Part shown: one piece after another, positions 41,127 to 51,756 of the stretch
How positions within the stretch are numbered: position 1 is the stretch's first letter
Layout: every line of letters starts with the position of its first letter
Assembly (NCBI GenBank): GCA_964036045.1
Contig: OZ038380.1
Span: 10,749,913-10,813,912 of the forward strand
Length of the DNA stretch: 64,000 nt
Direction: 5' to 3'
From: Eutreptiella sp. 'Long Island Sound 2002'
Taxonomy: Eukaryota; Euglenozoa; Euglenophyceae; Eutreptiales; Eutreptiaceae
Made by a program: the position numbers and the translations under genes
Notes under the pieces: model-generated
Told to the model about the DNA's origin: nothing
Databases searched by the model: none
Seen by the model: the letters and a program-made list of their open reading frames with translations, nothing else

Positions 41127-42159
41127 CAGGCATGATCCCCAGATTCCAGATCGACCATTACTTGATGTAGGGTCGCTTGTCTCCTCTCCCCTGGATCCGG
41201 CAGCGGATCCTTCTGTTATAGTGGACGAGGTTGGTGTACAGTCCAAGCACAGGGCCCGTCAGTTTGTCACAAAGCTGTGGGTCTCTGATTGCAAGGGAAA
41301 TTTCCACCTCGCCACTTGTTTGTGTGACAATGGATCAGAGGTAAATCTCCAATCCAATTCTTTCTTACCCGACGACTGCGTGTTTGAATCGCCTCATCCT
41401 GTTACCCTCGAGGGAGTTTCTGGACATTCTCTCGCAGGTGGGCAACGCGGTTGTTATATATCAACTCATTTGGTCGCTCAAGACCTTTGGGAAGAAGGTA
41501 ATGTGGAGGAAGTTGTCCTTAAGGATGACTACTTCTATCGTGCCGACATAAAGTATGACCTTTACTTGGGCCATCCTTGGCTTCGCAAGAACAGGGTGGC
41601 GCCCGTAGGTCATCGGCGTTGTTTTTTGCTGGAGTCAGGTCCCTTGGAGCGTCCTGAATTTCGTTTTTTGCACGCAGGATTTGAAAGTGCAGAAGAATTT
41701 TTGAAGCAAAAGGTTACACCAAAATTTGGCGAAGATGTCACCATTGCAGAGGTGAATGGGAGTGCCGATTACTCCCGAGAGTTAGAATGTCTTCGTAGGG
41801 ACTCCCAGCCACGACGCCCTTCGCGCTGGCACTCTTCATCCTACAGAGTTGTCGACAAATGGCGCGATGCAATATGTGAATATTTTTATGAACACCATTC
41901 CTTTTGGCCACAGTATGATGCCTTTGCTAACCGTGAGAACAAGCGCTTTGACAAGCATTTTCGCGACGCTTGGACCCATAAATGGGACAAGAAGTTATGG
42001 ATTAATCCTCCGTTTCACTTAATCCAGCAGGTTATCCACAAAATCAAGCAAGATAAAACCCAGGCGATTTTAGTTGTGCCCTTGTGGGACGACAAGCCTT
42101 GGTTTCAGGAATTACAAGACATTTGTGTAGATTACATCGAACTTCCCAGGGAAGATTAA
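41092..42159 (+). CDS. Gypsy-2a protease and Dam-like methyltransferase domain
   Basis: This frame continues gag after its stop; an independent GTG start at 41221 is less likely. The protease-like region has LCDNGSEVNLQS, where the usual Asp-Thr/Ser-Gly is Asp-Asn-Gly. A second region (about 41850-42150) matches the Dam-type adenine methyltransferase pattern: YDAFANRENKRF, then LWINPPF with the canonical NPPF catalytic motif at 42004-42015, LVVPLWDDKPWF, and a closing YIELP. The ORF ends at TAA 42157-42159; the RT ORF follows in the +1 frame with an overlap of only 42131-42156. A one-base indel near there, or programmed +1 frameshifting, would join them. Confidence 0.8.
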   Translation, partial: GSHENRPSPGDFRHDPQIPDRPLLDVGSLVSSPLDPAADPSVIVDEVGVQSKHRARQFVTKLWVSDCKGNFHLATCLCDNGSEVNLQSNSFLPDDCVFESPHPVTLEGVSGHSLAGGQRGCYISTHLVAQDLWEEGNVEEVVLKDDYFYRADIKYDLYLGHPWLRKNRVAPVGHRRCFLLESGPLERPEFRFLHAGFESAEEFLKQKVTPKFGEDVTIAEVNGSADYSRELECLRRDSQPRRPSRWHSSSYRVVDKWRDAICEYFYEHHSFWPQYDAFANRENKRFDKHFRDAWTHKWDKKLWINPPFHLIQQVIHKIKQDKTQAILVVPLWDDKPWFQELQDICVDYIELPRED

Positions 42160-42223
42160 GCTGTATGCCAGGGACGACACAGGTCCCCTGCCACAGCGGT
42201 CCTGGAATTCGCTTGCATTCCTG

Positions 42224-45200
42224 GTGGATGGAAAGCTTTCTGACTCTAGTTCTGCTGATTCTGGTACTGATTCCTGTGTTGGGTCTGAATCTGAGGTTGA
42301 GCGTGGTACTGATGATGAATCTATTTTTTCTGATTTTTGTCCGTCAGATACCCAAGGTGATCCAACGTCAAATGGATCCGCCTCGTCTCCCTCTTCCCCA
42401 ATACGATCGACATCGAAAAGAATCTTCAGTACACGGGCGAAGAAAAATTTTAAATCGCGCCGCAAATTCAGAGTTTTTTATGAAAAACCCCCTGTGGAAG
42501 CTTTCATAGATCCTTTCGAGGAGCTGGATCACGAGGATAATCTCTGGAATGTCGACACTCGACCCACCTATCTTCAAGAGGCAGTTGATACGGACCTGTT
42601 TAGGGACATCCGTAAGAAGATTCTTCCTGCCAAGGCCAAAGAAGTCGCCAAAGTTTTTTCGACAGTAATTCCTGGCGATCAGGTGGACACTGAATTGTGT
42701 TCCAAGTCAAGAGAAAAGATTTTTGAGGAACGGAAGGACACAACCCTTTCGGGGAAGTTGATCAAAGACCCCCCTGTCCGTGGGCAGTTCGGTGAAGCCT
42801 TCATCGAGCTTCGTGAAGGGTACAAGGCGAAGAAACAGCGTCCTTATGAGAACCATGGACATAAACATGAGATCCTCAGAAAAATAATCGAGAGAAATCT
42901 CAGGGAATTTGGTTGGCTTGAGGGTTGTATGACCAGCGAATGGTGCTGTGCACCCTTCACAGTCCCGAAGCCCCCGCCTGCAGACCAGAACACTATTGAT
43001 GGTTGGCGAATGGTGGTTGATTTTTGCAATCTCAACGCCGAAACAAAGGCGGATTCACACCCCCTGCCCCTCATTGAGGAGGAAATCGCCAAGAGGGCAA
43101 GAGGTCGTTTGTTTTCTGTGCTGGATCTCCGTCACGGCTTTCACCAAATGCCGTTGAGGAAGGACAGCCGACCTCTCACCTGCATGTGCATGCCATGTGG
43201 CCCAGTCCAGTGGACGGTCATGCCCATGGGCCTGAAGAACGCCCCTTCGTTTTTTCAAAGAATGATGGAGGATGTGCTTTTTACAGCCGATCCTGAGCTT
43301 CGTGCCTTCGTGAGTGTGTACATAGATGACATAATCATCGCGACGGAGGGGGAGGGACTGACCGAAGCCGAGCTGGTGGCCCTACATGAAAAGCAGCTGA
43401 ACCAGGTTTTGGACATTCTTGATGCCAATCAGCTGATTTGTGGGCCAAAGAAGGGAAAATTATTTTTAAAATCAGTCGAATTTTGTGGTTCTCTCCTTGA
43501 GAATGGCACCCGACGACCCAGTCCAGGGAAGCTCGTTGCTATTCAGAAGTGGAAGCGCCCTGAGACGATCACGGAGTTGAGAGGATTCCTGGGTTGTTGC
43601 AATTTTTACCACACTTTTGTGCCGAATTATGCCAAATTTGCTGCCCCCCTCACTGAATTACTGAAGGTAGGGAGAGATGCGGGCAAGGCAGGTTCAAAGG
43701 TTCGTGTCAAGTGGACTGACGAGTGCGAGGAGGCCTTCCATCACTTGAAGGCGGCCCTCTGCGAAGTCGCCACGTTGCATGTGCCTCAATTCGACCGCCC
43801 CTTCTACATTAGAACCGACGCTTCTAGGTACGCGATCGGAGCTGTCCTTGAACAGGTTGATGAAGCCACAGGTGATCATTACCCTCTTGCATTTTGGTCG
43901 CGGAAGCTAGCTCCACGCCAAATGCAATGGTCGCCGCGTGAGCAAGAAACCTACGCCATAATCTGTGCTTTGAAAAAGTACCAATCGTGGGTTGGCACCA
44001 ATCGAGTCGAGGTCCTGACGGATCATCGATCTCTGGAGTATTGGGCCACCGAACACATTGATACTGTCGCGAGCCCAGCTGGTCGACGGGCCAGATGGCA
44101 CGAATTTCTCAGTCTGTTTGACCTCCATGTATCATATTTGCCTGGAAAACACAACACGGTAGCGGATGCTCTGAGCCGATGGGCTTACCCCGCCTCAGAG
44201 GGGCTGCAAAGTACCAACATCCATGGTACGGAGCAGGACCGCCATGTAATAATCGAATGGGATCAAGAAGAAAAGAAACTCATTCGACGTGCATGCATGC
44301 AATGCGCTGTTAAACAGCACGCATTACCGTGCCATGACATCACGGCCTTCTCAGATCCGGCGCATGCTCATGAGATCTGCACCAAAACACTGAAAGTCGT
44401 GGAAAAAGTCACCGATCCCTCCTCAGGGAGTGTGAAACGGTTTGACTATACCCGACGAGTAAGTCGATTTCGGTTGATCCAGGGCATTAAGCGTCGAGAT
44501 CCGGCCAAAACTCCACCCCTGCCAAAAGATTCCCTTATCATCCGTGACTGGACGTCCGATTATCTGCAGGATCCCATGTTTAAAGAGGTCTTTGGAAATC
44601 TCAAATCCAAAGATGCTCACAAGGATGGGATTTTTTCGGAGTATTCGTTGGATGGGGGGAAGTTGTGGATGGAGGGTAAATTGTGCGTACCAGACGCCCT
44701 GGCCCCCCGAGTGTTAAACTGGTGGCACAAATGGGAGTCCCCCCACGCACATGGCCGTCGATTGTGGTCGATGATTACACATAGGTTGTTTGGCTCACGG
44801 CTATATACTCATTGCATGAAAGTAGCCGCCGGATGTGCCCAATGTGCTGTCTCGACGCCCCCCAGCGCGAAGAAGCACGGCCATCTGAGGCCTCATCCTA
44901 TTCCGGAGCGTCTCTTTAACAGAGTCACCAGTGATTTCTTCTATCTCGGTGAACTCGACGACGAAGAGTGCCATTGGACTAATAAAAAAGTCAATGGTGT
45001 GCTCCTCATTCAGTGCCGTCATTCCGGCTACATTCAAGTGTTGCCTTGCAACATTGAGTCGATGACTGGCAAGGCTGCCGCCAAATGGTGCGCGCAGACC
45101 TGGATGGGAGGTTGGGACGTCCCATCCGAGGTGGTGACGGATTCAGGCAAAGAGTACACCTCCGAATGGTGGAAGGAATTATGTGCTCGCCTTGGAATCC

Positions 45201-46357
45201 ACCACCTCCGATGTGAAATCCACTCGCATCGAGCGCTGCCTGGCGAAAGAGCCGGCCGCTCAATTATAAATATGCTTCGTAAGGAGCTCGCGAGTGAAAA
45301 AGATTTCCATTGGATGGAAGTTCTCTTCGCATTGCTTCGCCGTTACCACAACACGCCTTTGTACCATGGCCTTTCTCCAAATGAAATTGTCTTTGGACGA
45401 AAGAAGTGTTGGTGGAACATGCCGTTGAATAATCCTCGCCCTTGTAAGGATGCTTCGTTGTTTTTGGACGACGTCCAACGAGCAGATAAGACTGTCTCCA
45501 AATTAATCGATAAGCATCAAGCTGACTGGCTTTGGGTTCAGAATCAAGGCCGAAAAAACCCCCACAATTTTGAAGTCGATGATCGAGTTTGGCTTCGAAA
45601 ATCCGAAACCACCCTGAACGGAGATGACAAGCTTCTTCCCTTGTGGGAGGGGCCATTCGCTGTTACAGCGCGTCTTGGTGAGAACAGGTGGAGGATTCGT
45701 GTGGATGTCAGCAGGGAAATTGACGTTTCGGGCGATCACCTCAAGAGAGAGATCCCCTCCCCCAAGGATCGGGTCAAACCCCTTTTTTGGACTTCGAAAA
45801 TTTTGTCAGATCGGGTCATCGAAGGGGGGAAGTACGAACTCAAGAGGATTGTTGAAGCAAGACGTGACGCCAAGGGCGAATGGGAATTTCTGTGTGAGTG
45901 GAGGGGCTTTGATTCCAGTCACAACAACTGGGAACCAGCCCAATCTTTTGTCCATGGATACACCAAGGGGTTCATCGACTTCCTGAAGAAGCACCCCGAA
46001 ATTGGAGTACTCCTGACAGACTGTCTGTCGAAACCAGACAGACAAGTGGAGAGCGACGGAAAACGACCTGTGGTGAATCGAGATCCAGCCTTTTACGGCC
46101 CTCAGCAGCCACATTCCAGGGCTGATCCGTCGATCCCCCCTCCTGCGGTCAGGCCAGCCCAGGAGCCAAATGAGGACCAAGCTTCGAGTTCGGCCGCTGA
46201 TTTGCAGCGCCCAAGCCGTACGAGGGCCCGACCAGACAGGTTGGTGGTCACATGTATTCGTGCTTGGCCGAATTCCACTTCAAAGAACCACATTCTGCTC
46301 AATCCACTGTTCATTCTTTCTGTTTATGTCATGATGTGGAGAACTGCGAATGTTTGA
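42224..46357 (+). CDS. Gypsy-2a pol: RT, RNase H, integrase, chromodomain
   Basis: This 1377-codon ORF has a frame open from 42131. The acidic Ser-rich N-terminus is followed by reverse transcriptase (about 240-430) with WRMVVDFCNLN, LDLRHGFHQM and catalytic YIDDI at ~366. RNase H follows with RTDASRYAIGAVL (~527) and LTDHRSLEYW. The SYLPGKHNTVADALSR signature closes RNase H. Next come an HHCC zinc finger (~832-875), the integrase core with TSDFF (~903), VVTDSG (~968) and PGERAGRS (~1007), and a chromodomain (about 1204-1247, LCEWRGFDSSHNNWEP). The chromodomain suggests targeting to marked chromatin, as known for chromoviruses. No internal stop is present. Confidence 0.93.
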   Translation: MDGKLSDSSSADSGTDSCVGSESEVERGTDDESIFSDFCPSDTQGDPTSNGSASSPSSPIRSTSKRIFSTRAKKNFKSRRKFRVFYEKPPVEAFIDPFEELDHEDNLWNVDTRPTYLQEAVDTDLFRDIRKKILPAKAKEVAKVFSTVIPGDQVDTELCSKSREKIFEERKDTTLSGKLIKDPPVRGQFGEAFIELREGYKAKKQRPYENHGHKHEILRKIIERNLREFGWLEGCMTSEWCCAPFTVPKPPPADQNTIDGWRMVVDFCNLNAETKADSHPLPLIEEEIAKRARGRLFSVLDLRHGFHQMPLRKDSRPLTCMCMPCGPVQWTVMPMGLKNAPSFFQRMMEDVLFTADPELRAFVSVYIDDIIIATEGEGLTEAELVALHEKQLNQVLDILDANQLICGPKKGKLFLKSVEFCGSLLENGTRRPSPGKLVAIQKWKRPETITELRGFLGCCNFYHTFVPNYAKFAAPLTELLKVGRDAGKAGSKVRVKWTDECEEAFHHLKAALCEVATLHVPQFDRPFYIRTDASRYAIGAVLEQVDEATGDHYPLAFWSRKLAPRQMQWSPREQETYAIICALKKYQSWVGTNRVEVLTDHRSLEYWATEHIDTVASPAGRRARWHEFLSLFDLHVSYLPGKHNTVADALSRWAYPASEGLQSTNIHGTEQDRHVIIEWDQEEKKLIRRACMQCAVKQHALPCHDITAFSDPAHAHEICTKTLKVVEKVTDPSSGSVKRFDYTRRVSRFRLIQGIKRRDPAKTPPLPKDSLIIRDWTSDYLQDPMFKEVFGNLKSKDAHKDGIFSEYSLDGGKLWMEGKLCVPDALAPRVLNWWHKWESPHAHGRRLWSMITHRLFGSRLYTHCMKVAAGCAQCAVSTPPSAKKHGHLRPHPIPERLFNRVTSDFFYLGELDDEECHWTNKKVNGVLLIQCRHSGYIQVLPCNIESMTGKAAAKWCAQTWMGGWDVPSEVVTDSGKEYTSEWWKELCARLGIHHLRCEIHSHRALPGERAGRSIINMLRKELASEKDFHWMEVLFALLRRYHNTPLYHGLSPNEIVFGRKKCWWNMPLNNPRPCKDASLFLDDVQRADKTVSKLIDKHQADWLWVQNQGRKNPHNFEVDDRVWLRKSETTLNGDDKLLPLWEGPFAVTARLGENRWRIRVDVSREIDVSGDHLKREIPSPKDRVKPLFWTSKILSDRVIEGGKYELKRIVEARRDAKGEWEFLCEWRGFDSSHNNWEPAQSFVHGYTKGFIDFLKKHPEIGVLLTDCLSKPDRQVESDGKRPVVNRDPAFYGPQQPHSRADPSIPPPAVRPAQEPNEDQASSSAADLQRPSRTRARPDRLVVTCIRAWPNSTSKNHILLNPLFILSVYVMMWRTANV

Positions 46358-47921
46358 TAATTTGACGTCAATCAATCAATTTTTCTTTGGTCTCCGTTCG
46401 GTAGCGTATCGAAAGTCGAAAACCGAAAGCCACGGAGTGTGCTGCCGTGTTCAGAAAAAACCAAACTCAGGCTTAATTCAGGCAGATTCGGGGTAATCTT
46501 GTCTCTGTTGGTCTGTGCATCTTTGGAATTTGGCTACTCGTGCAGATGGAAGCAAATGTACATAGTAAAAACGCTGGCCAGCGACATTCACCCCTACAGG
46601 CACCCCCTGTAGTACTGGCTGCACCAGATGCGACGCCAGGAACTCAGATCTTACCTTCATTTGCCGTGATGCGGAAGCCAAAGTCCAGATTCAGATCCAG
46701 GATCCTCAAATTTGCCTTGAATTCCTCAGGTTTGTCCATCATTCTGCCATTGTTGCACGAAACCCAGACGTCAATTGTTCAGACAACCTTCACATAGGAG
46801 CTCTAGGGACTTCTAACAGCAACCTCTGAAGTCCGTAAGCTTCGTTGTATTTTTGGCACACGCCAATGTGAGCTCAATCCGACCTGGAACTGTCGAAAAT
46901 GGTGAATCCAAGTATCTTGTGGGACTCATTCGAAGGATTGGCCTTGTCCAAGTCGATTGACACCGCCGCCACTGTAAATACGGTGTCTCTCAGTTATATA
47001 CTGTCAGTAAAGCGCCTTCAGCGAACCTTCGGCGCGTTACATGCCAAGGATCCAGGGCTATCATGTCCCATCATGATGCATCATCACATGATCCACATTT
47101 TGATGGAATCTGTTGGATGCTCGCGAACCAACGTGCCGGAAAGCACAATTGAGCTGAATAAACGACAATATATATTAACTTTAGTCTAAACGAAGATGTT
47201 AGTAGTTTCAGTTCTAGACATTCCGTTTCATTTCACCTTCATCTTAGGGAATTTGCTGATTTTAGGACAATTTAGGTTGATTTCCTTGTCATCTTCTCTG
47301 ATTCCTCGAAGATCTGTTTAGATCTAAGTGAACAGAAAAACATCCTTACCTTCTGTGGCTCACTTAGGGCCTGCAGACTTCATTTGTATTTGTTTACCCT
47401 CTCTGTGATTGCTTAATCTCCTCCATCTCTGCTTAAATTGATTCCCAATCTTGCTGAATTTTGTGATCATCCACCAGATGCGCCAAATCTGAAGCACATG
47501 CTGCACTTTTCAGAACGAGAAAAGCGGGAGTAACACGATGTAGAGTTCGGCGAAGACACCGTAGCGTGCCCGCGACAGCGAAACTGTGCCAGAGCGCTGA
47601 GATGTCACTCCATTTCTTGATTCCCCCACTCAATCCACCAATAATCTACCTCATTCCCAACCAGTGCATGGTTTGGTATCGATTCTTGATACGTTTACAT
47701 GCTTTTTAGCCCTTAACCTAATGTTTTACTGCACGGAGGACTGTTCGTCACTTCTCATTCTGTCTCATTTCAGGTTCATCCATCCTGATTCAGTGCCAAT
47801 TCAGCCCAAATCAGGTCAGATCAAGCAGATTTCGCCCCATCGAGGCTACATTTCTATTCTTTTCTGGGACTTACCCGCACTACGTTCTTCGTTGACGTAG
47901 CGACACACCCCAGTGTGTTTT
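46358..47921 (+). other. Gypsy-2a 3' noncoding region
   Basis: 1.56 kb between pol and the polypurine tract, AT-richer than the coding part. Short ORFs only; none recognised. Confidence 0.7.
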
Positions 47922-47932
47922 TGGAGGGGGAG
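47922..47932 (+). promoter_or_regulatory. Gypsy-2a polypurine tract
   Basis: TGGAGGGGGAG directly precedes the 3' LTR and would prime plus-strand DNA synthesis. Confidence 0.85.
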
Positions 47933-48465
47933 TGTAAGTGCGGCTAACCCCCATCTGCTCAGATTTTAGCAGATCTGCCCCAGATTGACTACATTTTGGT
48001 CATTTTCTCTGCTTCGGCGGAATCGCCGCCTCGCAGCTCAGTCTCAGGATCAGACCTATATATTTCTGATATGCCGGATCTGATTCCGCGGTCCATTCTC
48101 CGTAAATCCGCCGCGTTCCGATCATTTAGCTGGAATCGCCATTTGCCGCTGACGCGCGCTCGCGGGACAGATCGGCCAAATATTTTTCACAATTGGATTT
48201 ATTTAAATCTTTTCAGACAGATATGGACACTCAGATGTGCATAGTAAAATCCGCATCAATTTTCTTCATAGACTGGGATTTTCTGCCGGATAACACTCAA
48301 CATGGATCTTGCTTCAGTTGTTGCTGCTCTTGCCTCCGTTGGTGTCCGAGTCTCCGATTCTACCCCCAACAGCAGCGTTCAGGTCGACTCCTCACGTGCC
48401 TGCCCCACTGGTCTTGCCGGCCCCGAGCCCTCCGGCACCATCAACGACCCAGGGCAGCACTTTCA
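47933..48465 (+). repeat. Gypsy-2a 3' LTR
   Basis: 533 bases, about four substitutions from the 5' LTR, followed by the second CCTAC. Confidence 0.95.
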
Positions 48466-49961
48466 CCTACCTGCCCACCTGTAAAACAAAGGCAAATGAA
48501 AGGGCGTTTGCGGCGGAGGAACCAAGGCACACTCCAGGTATTATACCCCTCTCAGTGTGCCCTATAATACACTGTCCGCAAACACGCTGCAGGAGCAGCT
48601 ACCCTTATCAAGCAAGCAAGCGTTAAGGGACTCCTCAGGTTCTCTTAAAGAACGTACCGAGGAGCCCCTGAGTAGCCTAAACAAGGTTTACCGTGCGCAC
48701 TTCGCGTGGCCTACCCTTTAATGCGTGTGTGCATGCACGAGTATGCACTTCCCACGTGGGCAAACCTGCCCATCTGTGCGCCAATCTTGACTCCACCAGG
48801 GGGTGGCCCCGCCTGGGCGTACCTACCTTAACTACCGCTGGGAAGTGAAGCAAGGTGAGAGGACAAAAGGGGCGCACGCGAAGAATGTTGCTATGCACTT
48901 GTGTGTATGTCTAATCACCCTGATCTGACCGCTAATCATCTGCAATCTTTCTAATCAATCCCTCTACCGCGTCCTATCGTGGTTATCGTTGTTAACGCTG
49001 CTACACGACTCGTTCACGGAGACACGAGACGAGCAATGTGTATGCGGCATGCAACACAAGCATACCTGTAGTGTATACCTGATTCATTGAAGTCTTTTCG
49101 ATTGATTCTCGAATTCTTGAATTTTTGAAGCTTCTATTAGTGTGGGTGGAATCTGTATGTTTATTTATTAATGTGTGTCTCGTCATTTTCAAGACTACGT
49201 GAGACATACGTTTATAATTCCATTATTTCTCCATTTTCCGGCGCTTCGCTAGGAGCCGCTCCTGCGCGCCGCCATTTTATGCGTATGAATTTCTGGATTT
49301 AAAAAATCCAGAGATGACTATAATTTCTATAAAAATGTGCTTCTGATGCACAATTGGATTCTGCTCAGGTGTGTCGTTTCAGAAAAATTCTACGCCGTCA
49401 TTTGACGGATTTTGGTGTCGTTGCTTCGTTTTTGCGTGGATTCGTCCATAATTCTCCCATTCCTGCCTCTGCAGATACCCACGCGCAGCCTCGCTGAGTA
49501 GGCCGTGTTCGGGCCGAAACGCAGGTGCCTGGAGAGACTGAGCAGAACCAAGACCCCACCAAGGGGCAAATTTAATTTTCTTTCGACTCCCTTCGCCCTA
49601 AGACAGGTCACAGGTCGCCAGCAGGTTTACGAGAACCCATGCGAGTGTGTATAATGTGTCTTGCGTTTGGGTTGTGTCGACGCTGCGTCTTGGGGGAGGG
49701 ATGCATATGCACATGTTTGGCATGCTCCCATTCTAACCCAACCAAGCCACAGGAGCCCCGGCAGCGCCATGAGCGCTGAGTCTTCTGTAGGATATGTTAC
49801 ATACAAAGCAGCAAAAGAGCGCCAGCCATGGTGAGCGCCCATTTTTGAGTGTGAGGGAAACTGTAGGTATTTTAAAGTAGATGTGGAAACCAAGGAAAGG
49901 CCAAGAAAAATTCCCTTTTTCCTAAAATGCGACAGTGGTGGCCACCACAGCACAAGGGGGG
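48466..49961 (+). other. Gypsy-1a 3' noncoding region, part 2, and polypurine tract
   Basis: This continues the sequence interrupted at 37686. It ends in ACAAGGGGGG (about 49952-49961), the polypurine tract of Gypsy-1. It includes a perfect small hairpin, CTGGATTT with AAATCCAG near 49293, and a 73-codon antisense ORF (49390-49611) also open in the other copies. Confidence 0.75.
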
Positions 49962-50759
49962 AGTAAGAAAAAGTGCTTTTCCAATGCTTTGAGGCATACT
50001 CTAGTTGTATTAGAGATGCACTGAGCATCCATGCATTTTAATCTTAGTATTGGTCCAACCAAAAGTGGTGATAACACATTTTGACCTATGGAACCAAACA
50101 CCCAATCAGGATATGGAGTGGACCCCTTAATCCCCTTTCAATGTGAAGTAAAACATCTTTTCCTGAGTTGACTGAGCACTGACATACCTAAGGTAGAGCC
50201 TCTGAATTTATCTATGTTTTTCCATGAATTCTTAGCTATCCTAGTGGTATGCACCCTAGGGGGCTGGGCACCTCTTTTTGAGAGGTCCTGGGTTCAATTC
50301 CTGGTCAGCCTAGCTAAGTAGGAAGATCCCATGTGACATGGCAGTGAACTCATCGCCACATACCATGCCACCTCAGCACATATGGGACCCAAAACAAAGA
50401 GTGCACATCTGCTAAGATGGCACTATGGAGAGAGAGTGATCCTGAGGCAGTTTTCTAACTCTTTTCCTAAAACATTTCAGCTATCTTTGTGAATATGCAT
50501 TCATTTGTGACCTGAGCTGTAGTTTCTGTGAATATCCAATCATCTTTCACTGTTTACACTGCAGCCCTTCATGCTTTGATCCTGAATTACCTTCTCCTTG
50601 CATACTATTGGCTTGGGCTATCCTGGATTGACTTCGCTTCACTGTATTTCAACAAACAAAAGCTTTTCATCATCCAAAACAAGCAGCAGGACACCCTACA
50701 GCAACAACAGGCAGCAGGAGAAGCAAAAACACAGTGCTGAAAACACTATAAACTTTTCT
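49962..50759 (+). repeat. Gypsy-1a LTR 2 (middle)
   Basis: 798 bases after the polypurine tract. It ends at ACTTTTCT and is joined without any target duplication to integrase sequence of a second internal region; the junction shares CT with the donor site near 35915. Confidence 0.88.
50231..50318 (+). ncRNA. tRNA-Lys(UUU)-like cloverleaf in Gypsy-1a LTR 2
   Basis: Same fold as at 28864-28951, with one change in the D loop that leaves the stem intact. Confidence 0.55.
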
Positions 50760-51756
50760 CCGATGAGGACGTACGAGTACGCTCAGATACTGGCTGGTAC
50801 AAGAGGGTCCTGAGATCCCTCAATGTCCAGGTGTCTACGGGGATTCCCTACTCTCACACGAGCAACCCCCTATGTGAGCGACAGATTCGTGTCCTGAAGG
50901 AGAACGTCAGGATATGGTGCAAAACTGAACGCACCAGAGACTGGGTGAGACTACTCCCCGTCATATCCTTGATGATGAACTCCCAAGAGAGTTCAGCTAC
51001 TGGCTACTCGCCACATGAGCTATTCATGGGGCGCCCGGCGTGGTTCCTACATGCCCCCTATTCAGAGGACACCCATTCTTCTGTGGGTGAAGGGTCCAAG
51101 AGCAACAAGCGAAGGTGGACAAGGCCAAGGCTATGCTCCAGAGGGTGAGGGAGCGTCAGTGGAACAAGAAGAACAAGCACCGAGTACCGGCCACCTACCA
51201 AGAGGGGGACTGGGTGCTGGTGCACCACAGTCGACTACCCGCTTGGCCACGCTCTACCAGCGATGACCCATACTTCGGGCCGTACAAGATTCTATCTGTG
51301 GACGGTCACCGTATCACTGTGCGGTGTTCTCCCCGACTAGGGGGGACCCTGGTGTGCGCTGCTCAACACCTGAAGCGCTACCATGATCCTGAAGACCTCT
51401 GTGGGGAGGAGTGGGAGTTGAACGACGAGGAAATCGCCGCTCTGGACCTACAAGGGGCTGCCAGCCCTATGGAAGTTGAAGGTGAACTCCCCGACATGAA
51501 CGCCGAGGAGATGGCTAAGGAGGGCTTCTACCTGGTGAAGTCTGTCCTACGCCACCGCTATCGCCAGGGTTGGCGCTTCCTCACCCTCTGGGAAGGGTTT
51601 GGAGTCGAAGAGGCCACCTGGGAGCCCTTCTCTGCATTTGTTCTACCTGAGGGACGCCTAAACTCAGTTCTGGTTGACTACTTGTCCCGGAACAACCTTG
51701 GTGAGTTGCTGAGGCTCGCTGAGACGCTTGCCTCCAAGACTAAAGCTAGGGACTGA
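50760..51756 (+). pseudogene. Gypsy-1 pol fragment: integrase end and chromodomain, frameshifted
   Basis: This begins inside integrase at the SDEDVRV motif and matches 35916-36908 of Gypsy-1a almost perfectly. One base is missing near 51091 (GAAGGGTCC for GAATGGGTCC), which breaks the frame between the integrase core and the chromodomain. There is no start codon or promoter; it is the truncated second internal region of the three-LTR composite. Confidence 0.9.

Larger units (their letters stand above)
37687..48465 (+). mobile_element. Gypsy-2a, complete chromodomain Ty3/gypsy element
   Basis: A 10.8-kb element with 533-base LTRs (TG..CA), primer binding site, gag, protease plus Dam-like domain, RT-RNase H-integrase-chromodomain, 1.6 kb of 3' noncoding sequence, a polypurine tract and a CCTAC target duplication. 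The LTRs differ at about four positions, so the insertion is recent. It is nested in Gypsy-1a. Confidence 0.95.
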
